This document shows, in pieces, positions 24,201-33,241 of a stretch of DNA of 54,027 nt. Below the pieces are notes generated by a model, which was not told the origin of the DNA, made no database searches, and worked only from the letters and a program-made list of their open reading frames with translations. Within the stretch, counting starts at the first letter, position 1. The number at the start of each line of letters is the position of its first letter. The stretch is taken from IMG/VR virus record IMGVR_UViG_3300027970_000036, positions 1 through 54,027 of that record; one strand, written 5' to 3'. This DNA is from a virus. A program made the translations under genes and the position numbers.

Positions 24201-27200
24201 CTATTTTAGAGGCGGTATCCGAGTTAAACCGAATTGGTGTTGGCGACCACCAGTCCATTGTGGAATTAGAACGTTCTATTGACTCAAGAGCTTTGAACGT
24301 ATTCAAACCCCTACTCAACAGTAAAGAAAACCTGACCAGCCTTGAAGCTCAAATGCGTGCTGGGTCAACGGCTGCGGAAGGTGCGGCAACAGCCTCTTTG
24401 ACAGTCTCGAAATCTCTTGGAAACTTGAAAGACCAAATTGAAGTTTTCTCTGAAGCTATGGGGGAACCCCTTCTAAAGCCGTTAAGAGAGTTTATTGACG
24501 GGCTGAAGGAGGGCATCAAAAAAGATGTTGAAGTTATTGATGCTAACGTAACTGATGAAAAAATACGCGAAAGGGACTTAGAGCGTAGGGGTTCAGACGT
24601 TTTAAGCGCAGATGGGTTTACAAGCGGTGCAAGAGTATTAAGTAACAAAGTCGGGAGGCACTTAGCCAATGCCGCAGATTATTTACTATCAGACTCCGAC
24701 CAAGAGGAGCTAAAGGCGGCTTCTGATTGGATTAGTGAAACTTATGATAAAGCCTTTGGTATGGCTAAAATGGATATACCCTACGACAGTGGGGTTAAGC
24801 CTGGAGCGGGTATGGCTTCGCTTGAGGAGCAGTTTAAAAACTCCCAAGTGCAGATTGATAAAGACCGCGAATCATTTAAAAATTATTTGCCTGGTAAGGA
24901 CTCTTCAGCTAACCTGCTTACAATTGCCACTGCGGAATTTGAAGGGATAAGCAAAAAGTTTTCAGATGTTTTTGGTGGGGTAGTTAAACAGGATGACTTA
25001 AACAGTTTGGTAGACTCTGTAGCTAAACTAAAAGGCATGGATGTCCGCAAACCTGAATATACCGCGACTATCCAAGACATCCAAAAGAAAACGGGCGGAA
25101 ACAAAAAGTTTTCAGATACTGATTTAAACTCCGTAGTTACCAGCGCGGACACAATAAAAGGCTACTTGTCGGGGTTGCTTGCTCAAATCAAACAAGACAT
25201 ATCTGTAATAAGTGAAAATACAGACACAGAAACGAAAGTAGGTAAACTTCGCAAAGAGTTTTTGGACAAGCAGTTAGAAAATAAAGACTTTAAAGACGCT
25301 ACGGTACTTGGGAAAGATACACCTGCCTCAAAGCAAATTGAGTTAATATCTGGGTTCACTTCTGCGATGGCAGAAGAAGCTAAGAAGTCTGTTGTATCTA
25401 GTGACACTGTGATGACAGACCATATTAAGAAAATGGCTGTAGAAGTTGCCTTAGCTACTACGGAATTTGAGCGAAATGGGAGCTTAGTAAAACTTCAAAA
25501 ACTTATTAGCGAGGTTACGGAAGACGCGGGAACGGGTGTAGTTCACCAAGCAGGCGAAGCGGCTATTAAGTTAATCAATGATTTAGACTCCGCAGACTTA
25601 TCCCCCCCAGGTAAACTTGAACTGAGTTCAGACATTAGGTCGGCCATTGAATCTGCGCGTGTTTCGATTAGTGATGTAATTGGTAAAGATATTATTGATA
25701 TTTACATGGAGACTAACCGTGTAATTGCAAAAGCAAACGCATCCGACTCGAAAACTGACTTAGATAAAAGTAACATTGCACAAGCTGAGGCGTTACAGGT
25801 TCCTTTAGCTACTAAACTTTCTGCGGGGTCGTACACAGGTGCTGAGGGCGGTGGCGTAGCTAAACATAAGGGTATTATTAACAAACTCTCTGGGGAGTTT
25901 GGGTTTAATCCAAACGATATTGCTGCGTTATTTACCACAGAGAGTCACGGCAACCCCACAGCCGTATCTGAAGACGGCGCAACAGGGTTAGGGCAGTTAA
26001 TGCCAAAAACCTTTAAGGGTTACTTACCTAAAGGTGATATTAACAACCCAGAGGATAATGCTCGCGCAGGGTTAATGCACCTAGATTACTTGCGTAAAAA
26101 CAACCCGACAGCTACTTTTAATGAACTTGCAATGGGGTACAACACAACCCCCCAAAGATTTGCAAAGTACATGAAAGATAATCGGCATGAGTTGATGCCA
26201 GAAACTCAGAATCACGGTAGGTCGGTTGAGGCTAACTTAAAGACTATTCTTGATGCAAACCAAAAAAATTCCGACAAAAATACAAACGGACTACTTAATA
26301 CAGGTAAGTTTGAAAAGGCGCAGGGCGGTGGTTTTCAATACACCAAAGAGAGCAAAGACTTAGTAAAGCAGTTAGATACCAAGTTTACTAAGCTCCAGCC
26401 ATCTAAAGATTTCATTGATTTTGGAAGTGCTGATTTACCTGAAGTTACTGACTTGCAAGACAGAAAGTTGAAACTTGAGGAGGAAGCGAATGGTTTCAAA
26501 TCCGCAGGGAACACACCAGCAGCCCTAGTCAAGATAAAAGAGGCGTATACACTGGGGTCAGAGCTTCTAACACTAAATAAAGAATATCTTGATGAGAATG
26601 TTTACAAAATACCCGAAGCCGCTGAGAAGAAAGGTAAAGTAACCAAGCTCTATAAAGACCTTGAAGCTAAAAAACGCTCAGAGGAAAAGGCATACCAAGC
26701 TAGCGTAGACACTGCACAGCATAAAGGCGAGTCCATCCCGTTTAATACAAATGAGCCTAAGTTTGTCAAAAATGAGGAATACAAACGTCAAATTGACAAA
26801 CTCCTCGATACCCTTGAGTTGCAAAAGAATGAATTTTCAGAAGCGAGAAAAGCCTTAATTGAGCAGGGTTCAAAATTAGACACTGAAAATACTCAGATGC
26901 AGATTGACCATACGAGTGGAAAATATGTCTCGGAGTTAAATAAAGGTCAGCATTATTCAGTAGATGCTGAAGCTCATGGGGATAGAGCCGCTGCACTAAG
27001 ACCTTTGACCCAAAAGCTAAAGGATGACCAGGACAAAGCTGTCAAGGCTGTAGAAGCTACTACCTCCAAAAAACTTATAAACGCCTTCCAATCTGTTGTA
27101 AAAGCCGTTGAGAAAGAGCTTGAGTCTAATGCTTTAGCTCTGGATGAAGCACAGGCGTTGGGAAACTCCGAGGTTGTAAAAACGTTATTACAGGCTCAAG

Positions 27201-29500
27201 GTGAATTAGACTTACGTTTGCATGAAGCCACGATAAAACGCATTGAAGCGGATAAAACCTCAACAACGGAGGACATAGACGCGGCAAATACATCATACAA
27301 AAATAAGTTACATACACGGGAGAAAGAGAGGGTTTCCGCAAATATAGGTACTCGTGAGAGCCGCCTTCAAGCTATTATAGGCGACCCTGTTGAAGGTTTT
27401 ACAAGAAGTGGTAGACAAGAAGCATTGGGTCATTCTCAATACCTACCTGACCAAAAAGCTGAAAACGCAAGAAATACCGCAGCTTATCAAGATCGCCTAA
27501 TAAACGCACAGTCCGATTTAAACTCGGCGAAAAACCCCGAGTCAATTAAAAAGTTTGAAGACGAAGTTAATGCAGCAACACAAGAACTTGCCAAACTTAA
27601 TACAGTCGCAGAAGACCTAGCCCCCACGCTTTCAAACCAACTTGACCAGATTTCAACAGAAAACATCGTTGCAGAAATTGATAACTTACAGGGTTCGTTG
27701 AAGAATCTTGATAAGAATATCACAAGCCGTGTGGTACAGTTTGCCGATAAGTTCTCAACAGATGTGGCGGATTCTGCTGTCACGGCTGCGGAAGGCTTGT
27801 TAGGGTTTAATACGGCGACGAAAGAAGCCACAGATTCCCTGATAAATCTTGCCCAAAAACAAGGTGATTTAGCGTTAGTCAAAACGGATAGAGTTCAGTT
27901 AGCCCAGAACATTCAGTCTATTCGGATGAATGAAGCTGACCCTGTGCGTCAAGAAATGTTGATTAAATCTGCGGAAGCCTCACAAAAACAGGCAGAGGAT
28001 ATAGCGGCATTCCAAGTGGAGGAAGCACAGAAGGCAGCAGACAAAGTTGCGTTCGATAATAGTTTAGCGGGTAAGTTACAAGGCGGCGTAAAAGATCTTG
28101 CGGAGGGCGTTGCAAAGGACGTTATCAAAAGTGAAGTGTTGGGAATGTTCACTGAGACCCTTGGTGGTTCTGCAACTAAACCTATGTATGTCGAAGTGGT
28201 TAACTCGCCTGCCTTTGGTTTAGACGCGGTATCGAAGAATGACCCAACGTTAACGGGTGGTGGAGCAAACAAAGGATTCTTCAGTGGCTTAGGTGCTAAA
28301 GTCTCAGGCTTGTTTGGTAACAGTACCGAGGCGGTGGATAACACACCAACTTACGCTTACCCCACGGATGCGGGTCAAAGCGTGTTTACCCCTGCACCTG
28401 AAATTGCTGGTGTGTCTACTGTTACGCCGTTAGCGGACACAGGTAGCTATGACCCTGTTATGACCCCCATTGGCGTTAATGGCGAGGCAATGGCATCACA
28501 AGCGCAAGGTGCGGGTGAGATTCCTGTTGCAGTGGAATCAGGTGCAGCGATAGGTGTTGAAACAGGTTTCGGCAATATCTTTGATAGTGCGAAAGGCATA
28601 TTTGATGATTTCTCATCAAGCATGACAGGCAGTTGGACAACCTTTATCGGTTCGTTGAGTGCTACGCTGGGCGTTTTAGGTTCTCAGAAGAAGAAAATGG
28701 GCGGGTTTGAAATTGCTCAAATGGTTGTTGGTGGGATTGGTATGGTTGCAGGTGCGGTAGCGTCGGGAGGGGCTGCGGCAAAGGGCTTGTTTGGAGCCAA
28801 TGGAACCTTCGCGGGTGGTACGGTGTCTCAAACCCTTGGTTACACTCAAGCTGCTGCGCCTGTAGTGACTGATGTACCTGTGTGGACTGCTCCAACGGCG
28901 GCAACAGGGGGAATGATTCAAGACGGTGTAGTTCAACACTTTGCAACGGGTGCAAATGTCCAAAACTATTCAACGGGTGGAAATGTTGAGAGTGCAAATG
29001 TCCAAAACTATTCAACGGGTGGAAATGTTGAGAGTGCAAATGTCCAAAACTATTCAACGGGTGGTACCCCCATCTATGACCCGAAGACAGGCACAACCCA
29101 GCTTTACCCTGACCAAACGCAACACGGTTACATCACAGGACCTGGAACGACCACATCCGATTCCATCCCTGCTAGGTTGTCAAACGGAGAGTATGTTTTA
29201 AATGCGAAGACAACAAAAGCAATTGGTAAGCGTACGTTAGATGCTTGGAACTTTGCCAACAAATTCCCGATTCAACGCGCCACAGGTGGTATTGCAGACC
29301 CCATGAGTTATGCTGCATCACGAGTACAACCTAATGCACCCGTTGTAGCCCCTTCTGCCCCCACAGAACAGTCTATTCGGGTTGTGATGGTGGATGACCA
29401 CAGAAATGTTGGCGACTATATATCTTCTGCGTCGGGCGAGAAAACTTTGGTAGAATTCGTTCGCCGCAACAGTTTATCTATTAAACAAATTTTGAGATAA
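21206..29500 (+). CDS. Tape measure protein with lytic transglycosylase domain
   Basis: At 2764 aa this is the longest gene. Residues 1-760 are long charged coiled coils. Residues ~765-1100 match the TP901-type tape-measure core (IELEDEMKNIQAITSSSETD, then AVKTVAQAGV). Residues ~1550-1680 form an SLT transglycosylase domain with catalytic Glu1579 in TTESHGNPTAVSEDGATGLG, able to open the cell wall during DNA entry. Ala/Gly membrane-like segments lie near 2490-2540. The C-terminus has a 14-residue repeat and the common tape-measure motif SDSIPARLSNGEYVLNA. The length predicts a long tail. Confidence 0.93.
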   Translation: MANLKVKQGVDFEAFLDKIDTSSLSNGLTSRFLSEVQRITAIKAVAHPAVDIKLDNIKIHGTKIPAEKILQKLDLEKLTSGMNHAVEKGFSKMDDSAVLSMVGSLTKLGASSHMASKELEHSAKNAQAFANGFKPLSAFSRAEVSGLREYLSLLQGVGGQIKSLRNDSGKHNDLIPEHIRKELFEARKDLGQARLAKASSSDAYEGAGAKKAAAKLSLGEREALRESARTGENALAAANKRVTTARNAVDVSRAEHSPAYNHYIQQMFNQVQQLEKALKPVFDDKMTRIAEDTKATVAATSKIRAANAKSKDTLEANMKLIESKIGEIDLLRKNAHTSDVAILDKEKKRLQGVLKQDKKSYQPHEVTDRFYQSSANAQIVSKLRPEEKLAATKDRLPAVQDLVNKSGYTSLASDSPKLKELLAEVKSSTRSQRLNPEQLTHLSPTSRTEYDRRQDEYSKMVEGIRHQIDATASNPFQKGFDSQLEGSHRRLNDDALGARIRDAIQKGQYNALSSDDINLAKRQYGKRGTTLEGLLNNKSYDGIPGVAAVPGLFAENKKVLDNLEKQKVAAKEAEKILKLENQANKRATEIGSDLVAIQNLRKSIKGKALDDLLQLREDLRQISHKLSPTERKALINPALIQGVKDVQLERGHLLSELRAEIIGQTPKIARGSDSAKVAQLQRGSELASQYSHNQYTSLPREAMPDLQAHHKAGERQALNDLNNAQRTGADTRSIEKDLHSHRAGMAAASEAAKKYRTELGLIGHAFETLSRYGAVSAILYGTASAFKAVVASVIELEDEMKNIQAITSSSETDMAVIGASIKGIATTTAFSISEIAGAVKTVAQAGVEMKDIPKTVQAIADVATATGSQLQTAADIITTVKEVWDGIDVSTIGDRVSQAVNISKLQIEDLKTILSLNAAAAKSANVSLEQSLSLDALLRNAGVKASTIATGSTQMYRELFSPDKKFSEFLSKQYGRAGEKVSSEEAAKKFSDFRSSSNPILEAVSELNRIGVGDHQSIVELERSIDSRALNVFKPLLNSKENLTSLEAQMRAGSTAAEGAATASLTVSKSLGNLKDQIEVFSEAMGEPLLKPLREFIDGLKEGIKKDVEVIDANVTDEKIRERDLERRGSDVLSADGFTSGARVLSNKVGRHLANAADYLLSDSDQEELKAASDWISETYDKAFGMAKMDIPYDSGVKPGAGMASLEEQFKNSQVQIDKDRESFKNYLPGKDSSANLLTIATAEFEGISKKFSDVFGGVVKQDDLNSLVDSVAKLKGMDVRKPEYTATIQDIQKKTGGNKKFSDTDLNSVVTSADTIKGYLSGLLAQIKQDISVISENTDTETKVGKLRKEFLDKQLENKDFKDATVLGKDTPASKQIELISGFTSAMAEEAKKSVVSSDTVMTDHIKKMAVEVALATTEFERNGSLVKLQKLISEVTEDAGTGVVHQAGEAAIKLINDLDSADLSPPGKLELSSDIRSAIESARVSISDVIGKDIIDIYMETNRVIAKANASDSKTDLDKSNIAQAEALQVPLATKLSAGSYTGAEGGGVAKHKGIINKLSGEFGFNPNDIAALFTTESHGNPTAVSEDGATGLGQLMPKTFKGYLPKGDINNPEDNARAGLMHLDYLRKNNPTATFNELAMGYNTTPQRFAKYMKDNRHELMPETQNHGRSVEANLKTILDANQKNSDKNTNGLLNTGKFEKAQGGGFQYTKESKDLVKQLDTKFTKLQPSKDFIDFGSADLPEVTDLQDRKLKLEEEANGFKSAGNTPAALVKIKEAYTLGSELLTLNKEYLDENVYKIPEAAEKKGKVTKLYKDLEAKKRSEEKAYQASVDTAQHKGESIPFNTNEPKFVKNEEYKRQIDKLLDTLELQKNEFSEARKALIEQGSKLDTENTQMQIDHTSGKYVSELNKGQHYSVDAEAHGDRAAALRPLTQKLKDDQDKAVKAVEATTSKKLINAFQSVVKAVEKELESNALALDEAQALGNSEVVKTLLQAQGELDLRLHEATIKRIEADKTSTTEDIDAANTSYKNKLHTREKERVSANIGTRESRLQAIIGDPVEGFTRSGRQEALGHSQYLPDQKAENARNTAAYQDRLINAQSDLNSAKNPESIKKFEDEVNAATQELAKLNTVAEDLAPTLSNQLDQISTENIVAEIDNLQGSLKNLDKNITSRVVQFADKFSTDVADSAVTAAEGLLGFNTATKEATDSLINLAQKQGDLALVKTDRVQLAQNIQSIRMNEADPVRQEMLIKSAEASQKQAEDIAAFQVEEAQKAADKVAFDNSLAGKLQGGVKDLAEGVAKDVIKSEVLGMFTETLGGSATKPMYVEVVNSPAFGLDAVSKNDPTLTGGGANKGFFSGLGAKVSGLFGNSTEAVDNTPTYAYPTDAGQSVFTPAPEIAGVSTVTPLADTGSYDPVMTPIGVNGEAMASQAQGAGEIPVAVESGAAIGVETGFGNIFDSAKGIFDDFSSSMTGSWTTFIGSLSATLGVLGSQKKKMGGFEIAQMVVGGIGMVAGAVASGGAAAKGLFGANGTFAGGTVSQTLGYTQAAAPVVTDVPVWTAPTAATGGMIQDGVVQHFATGANVQNYSTGGNVESANVQNYSTGGNVESANVQNYSTGGTPIYDPKTGTTQLYPDQTQHGYITGPGTTTSDSIPARLSNGEYVLNAKTTKAIGKRTLDAWNFANKFPIQRATGGIADPMSYAASRVQPNAPVVAPSAPTEQSIRVVMVDDHRNVGDYISSASGEKTLVEFVRRNSLSIKQILR
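28952..29063. repeat. 42-bp tandem repeat in the tape-measure gene
   Basis: Identical copies at 28952-28993 and 28994-29035, with about 28 bases of a third from 29036. The unit encodes ANVQNYSTGGNVES. The period is a whole number of codons, so copy number can change in frame. Confidence 0.95.
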
Positions 29501-29504
29501 GACA

Positions 29505-30929
29505 ATGCTGACAGCACAAGAGATAACTTTAGGGTACCAGATTGTTTTAAGAATAAACCCAACTACCCCACAAATCAATTATTGGGTTGGCGTTACAACA
29601 GGCTTGTCTAGTATCACTGCGACAGATTTCCCTGCAATTCTTGCAGGCATGATTGGCAGCAACCCGTATAACGTGGTGACACCTGATGCCTCTGGGTCGT
29701 ATCAGACGGCTCAAAACCTTGCTGCCAATTATAGGGTCTACGCAGAACAACCTGAAACGTTACCCATGATGGCAAATTGGGTTAAGCCAATTACCGAGCG
29801 TATTAGTTTTCATACGGATACCCTGGTAGGTCGTGATGGGAGTGAACAGAGGATTAAACTGTACATTTTGCCAAGGGTTATGTACGAGTATGAGTTTCTC
29901 GTTACGTTTACACGTTTTCAGGCGTTTCAAAACCTTATTTATGGTGTGCAAGGCAGAAAGATATTAGTTCCTATTTGGGCGGAGATGAAATCTTTTACCA
30001 AAACAAATAATTTACAGAACTTAGCTACAGCGCAATACCTGTTTTACAACGGTGAGTCGAGTTATGAAGTGGTGAGTTTACTCAAAGTGAATAATACCGT
30101 GGTGTATGCAAATGACCCAAGCCTTAATGTTAGTAACATGACATGGGTAGTGCCTTTACGGATAGGCAGTACACGGGACAAAGTACAAATAGCCATGTTA
30201 AACAGGTCTGTGGGAACAGGAACGATTCAGTTAATTATGGATGATTTTATTCCTGCTACGCTCCCAAGTGTTAATGCTTTCACCTTGGAGGGTCTACCTG
30301 TCCTCATGTTAGAACCTGAGCGTGTGTCTAATCTTGGGGTGTCCATAACTCGCCCATCAGGCGTAGTCGATTATGGTGGTAAAGTTGCGGCATACGACTT
30401 GTACAATCGGTCTGAAACGTCAAGGTCTATTGATTTCTTTGGCAGAAGAAGTCAGTTTTCTATTCGTGATTTCTTTATTCAAATGTCAGGAAAGTTTAAG
30501 TCATTTTATATGCCCACGTTTCAAAATGATTTGGATATTGTTGGGGGTACTGAAGCAGGCTCAAAACGGCTGTTTGTAACGGATGTGGGCTTTGCCAAGT
30601 ATATGGTACGACCTACAATAAAAGTACCTTATTTGTTAGTCGCATTTAAGAATAAACCTGCTATAATAGTTAAGATTACCTCACTATGTTACACCTCTAG
30701 TCAGCGAACAATAGACGCAAACGGAAATATAACCTCCGAGGAATACACAGGAACAGAAGAAATTGGGATAGAAGTTCCCCTTGCTTCTGGTTTTTTAGTT
30801 TCAGATGTTGAGAGGGTTTCTTACATTACTTTAACGCGGTTTAGCTCGGATGCTTTAGAAGTTAGTTGGGTAAACCCTGAATGGTTTAGGGTTAGCGTGT
30901 CGTTCACTGGAATTTTAAATACAAAATAA
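29505..30929 (+). CDS. Distal tail / hub protein
   Basis: This 474-aa, mostly beta protein follows the tape measure after four bases. The sequence includes SIDFFGRRSQFSIRDFFIQM and a series of beta strands. In siphoviruses with a BR0599-like hub gene next, this position encodes the distal tail protein that connects tube and tip. I have no single diagnostic motif; the call rests on size, composition and order. Confidence 0.6.
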   Translation: MLTAQEITLGYQIVLRINPTTPQINYWVGVTTGLSSITATDFPAILAGMIGSNPYNVVTPDASGSYQTAQNLAANYRVYAEQPETLPMMANWVKPITERISFHTDTLVGRDGSEQRIKLYILPRVMYEYEFLVTFTRFQAFQNLIYGVQGRKILVPIWAEMKSFTKTNNLQNLATAQYLFYNGESSYEVVSLLKVNNTVVYANDPSLNVSNMTWVVPLRIGSTRDKVQIAMLNRSVGTGTIQLIMDDFIPATLPSVNAFTLEGLPVLMLEPERVSNLGVSITRPSGVVDYGGKVAAYDLYNRSETSRSIDFFGRRSQFSIRDFFIQMSGKFKSFYMPTFQNDLDIVGGTEAGSKRLFVTDVGFAKYMVRPTIKVPYLLVAFKNKPAIIVKITSLCYTSSQRTIDANGNITSEEYTGTEEIGIEVPLASGFLVSDVERVSYITLTRFSSDALEVSWVNPEWFRVSVSFTGILNTK

Positions 30930-30931
30930 TT

Positions 30932-32272
30932 ATGTCTATTATCACCTTTACACCTTTAGCAGCTATTAACACCGATTCAGATATATCGTATAAGTCTATT
31001 GCAACGTTAAGTAGCGTTGATGCTACGTTATTGGATACGTTGAATAAATTATCCCTTGGTTTGTGGGCGGACGATATTGCAGCCCTGGGCTTTGCAGTAT
31101 TGCCTAACCAGCCTGTTGAGTCTGATGGATTCCAGTACACTATTGCTGTTACCCCTGGAAACCCGCAGCAAGCAATCTTTACCTTTTTTGAGCTAAGAAA
31201 TAATCTAACGGAAATCACGCTTACGCTACAAAAGGCTATGTTTGTTTCCGCCAGTAAGCCCTCAAAGGCATTCAGTGTTACTTTCCCAATCCCCTCCACA
31301 TCTGTTGTATCTGTTGATACAACCACCGTGACACCTGGATCTACCGTACCCCCCGCTATAGAGATTCTTGCAGCATTTTTAGCTGAGGAACGCAAAGCAG
31401 AATTAGAGCCTTGTGAACTCTTTCAGTTCTCTTGGAGCAATGGGGCTGTGGAAAAACGGGAATGTTTCACCTCTGGAAATGATACATACCAGGTGGGGGT
31501 AGACCAGTACAGACCCCGCACGATTAAGCGTGGTGAAACAGAGATGACAATGGAAATCAATCGTTCTATGATGACTATTACTGTCGATAAGAATAACGAA
31601 GTTGCTCAAATGTTTATTTCTGGCGCACCCTCATTTCAGATACTTATCAAAGTGTTTAGAGTAAACGTTGCGGCTGTGAATGCCCCCCAGGTATGTATTT
31701 TTCAAGGCCGTATTGTCACCTGTAGCTTTTCAGGGGTGGAAGCGACTATCAACTGTGAGCCTATTTACTCCCATGTTCAGAAGGCGGGTTTAAAAAGAAT
31801 GTATGAACCCATGTGTTCCCACAGCCTATACGATATAAATACCTGTGGGGTGGTTAAAGCGGGGGATGAGATATTTCCAGTAGGGTTTACAATTGAACCA
31901 GGTAAAAAAGTTATCACGATAAGCAATTCTGACTTCCTACAAAAATCAGTAGATGTTCCCGCCACTGCATCGTCTTCAAACAAAGCAGGCTATTACACAG
32001 GTGGAATGGTACAGATATTGCCTGAAGGTGCGTTCTACTGGATAACAGAACATACCCAAGGTAAAATAGGCTTGGCGAGAGCAATACCAACCCGAACAGT
32101 TGAAGCACCTGTAACGTCCATAAAACTGTTCCGTGGATGTGACCACACACTTACTACTTGTGCTTCGTTTGGCGAGGGGGCTACTGGCGGCAATGCGGTT
32201 AATTTTGGAGGCTTTCCGTACATGGTATCTGCAAACCCCTTCGCTGGGTCTCACGTTTCTACTGGCGGATAA
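30932..32272 (+). CDS. Tail hub protein, DUF2163/BR0599-like
   Basis: In this 446-aa protein, residues ~165-446 match the BR0599-like pattern. A strand-rich part contains CIFQGRIVTCSFSG, and Cys-containing YEPMCSHSLYDINTCGV follows. The ending is CDHTLTTCASFGEGA and NFGGFPYMVSANPF. The first ~160 residues are an added N-terminal domain. The paired Cys residues in this family may form disulfides or a metal site. It would form part of the tail hub. Confidence 0.78.
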   Translation: MSIITFTPLAAINTDSDISYKSIATLSSVDATLLDTLNKLSLGLWADDIAALGFAVLPNQPVESDGFQYTIAVTPGNPQQAIFTFFELRNNLTEITLTLQKAMFVSASKPSKAFSVTFPIPSTSVVSVDTTTVTPGSTVPPAIEILAAFLAEERKAELEPCELFQFSWSNGAVEKRECFTSGNDTYQVGVDQYRPRTIKRGETEMTMEINRSMMTITVDKNNEVAQMFISGAPSFQILIKVFRVNVAAVNAPQVCIFQGRIVTCSFSGVEATINCEPIYSHVQKAGLKRMYEPMCSHSLYDINTCGVVKAGDEIFPVGFTIEPGKKVITISNSDFLQKSVDVPATASSSNKAGYYTGGMVQILPEGAFYWITEHTQGKIGLARAIPTRTVEAPVTSIKLFRGCDHTLTTCASFGEGATGGNAVNFGGFPYMVSANPFAGSHVSTGG

Positions 32273-32273
32273 T

Positions 32274-32744
32274 ATGAAAAATAAAGGACTTTCTCTGCAA
32301 GTAAAAGAGTTGGCAACTCAACTTTCGCTTGCAGGTACAATGCCGCATATTCTGGCTGTGGAAGATTATCTATTTGAGAAAGCGGGTGACAACCCTATTG
32401 AGTTGCCTGTTAATCACCACCATTTGGATGGGGTGTATATTAGAGAACTATTTATGCCTGCTGGGACTTTACTGACAGGAAAGATACACCATAAAGAGCA
32501 TATATCAATTCTCGCTCAAGGCGAGATTCGGTTATCAAACGGAAAAGAATTCATGCAGATAAAAGCTCCGCATATCATGAAAGACCCACCAGGGACAAAA
32601 CGGCTTATTTACGCTTTGCGGGACAGTACATTTATAAACGTTATCCCTACGGATAAAGAAACACTAGAAGACATAGAAGAAGAAGTTGTTTCAGACACTT
32701 TTGAACAGTTCGCAATGAAAACGCTTGTGCGTTTAGGGGTCTAA
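32274..32744 (+). CDS. Cupin-fold protein in the tail-tip operon
   Basis: The start is the ATG at 32274, immediately after the hub stop; an earlier in-frame codon (32133) lies inside the hub gene. The 156-aa protein shows a cupin core with FMPAGTLLTGKIHHKEHISILAQGEI and a second motif PGTKRLIYALRDSTFINVIP. The His-His-x-x-His cluster could bind metal. Cupins occur in phage tail-tip operons, but their role is not established. Confidence 0.7.
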   Translation: MKNKGLSLQVKELATQLSLAGTMPHILAVEDYLFEKAGDNPIELPVNHHHLDGVYIRELFMPAGTLLTGKIHHKEHISILAQGEIRLSNGKEFMQIKAPHIMKDPPGTKRLIYALRDSTFINVIPTDKETLEDIEEEVVSDTFEQFAMKTLVRLGV

Positions 32745-32745
32745 C

Positions 32746-33018
32746 ATGTCATGGTTAGTCGTAGCTGCGGTAGTTGCCGCAGTCTGTTCGGTAATCTCTC
32801 TTGGCATGAGTATTTACGCCATGCTGACGGCTAAGAACCCCGAACCGCCTGTTCCTGCCCCAAACGCAGTAAATAATATCCCTACTGCTGAACAAGGTAA
32901 AGCTATTCCAATTGTTTTTGGTACGCGGTTTGTAACCCAACCTAATGTGGTTTGGTGGGGAAATACTCATAATGTCTCAAATAAAGTAGACCCTAGCGTG
33001 TTACAATCCAGAGCTTAA
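32746..33018 (+). CDS. Membrane-anchored N-terminal piece of a tail-tip protein
   Basis: This 90-aa protein has an N-terminal hydrophobic helix (residues ~3-28) and then the motif PIVFGTRFVTQPNVVWWGN. In many phages this motif is the first part of the J-like tip protein. Here it ends after 90 residues, and the expected continuation (VTVGYNYYMSMHMVLCQG) appears in the large gene at 33231, after one small intervening gene. Confidence 0.65.
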   Translation: MSWLVVAAVVAAVCSVISLGMSIYAMLTAKNPEPPVPAPNAVNNIPTAEQGKAIPIVFGTRFVTQPNVVWWGNTHNVSNKVDPSVLQSRA

Positions 33019-33019
33019 C

Positions 33020-33241
33020 ATGACATCGGAACAATTAGATTACCCTGTGAATTTAACCCTGATTCGGGAGAAGGGGTTTTGTGTAAAAGGTACACGAAAT
33101 TACTGGAAAGCCTTGGGGTTAGATTTCAATCAACTAATAAAAAAAGACCTTGTACTCCGAGACCTTGAAGCGTTTCAGGAAGACCTATTTGTAAAACAGC
33201 TCATCGAAGCCGTAATAAAGGAAAAAGAAAATGGGAAGTAA
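33020..33241 (+). CDS. Small conserved-type protein between the tip-protein parts
   Basis: The 73-aa protein starts just after the previous stop and overlaps the next gene by eleven bases. The text LIREKGFCVKGTRNYWKALGLDFNQLI resembles small proteins found at this place in Mu-like siphoviruses, as far as I can recall. There is no named function. It probably helps tail-tip assembly. Confidence 0.6.
   Translation: MTSEQLDYPVNLTLIREKGFCVKGTRNYWKALGLDFNQLIKKDLVLRDLEAFQEDLFVKQLIEAVIKEKENGK

Noticed and set aside
28662-29096. Long antisense frame inside the tape-measure gene
   Set aside because: It mirrors the repetitive Gly/Ala coding strand and has no ribosome site; a shadow of the real gene.
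30645-30680. TATAAT inside the distal tail gene as a promoter
   Set aside because: The nearest -35-like hexamer is about 23 bp away and there is no gene start downstream.
30904-31395. 163-codon antisense frame in the hub gene
   Set aside because: Opposite to a well-supported, coupled tail gene; no start signal.
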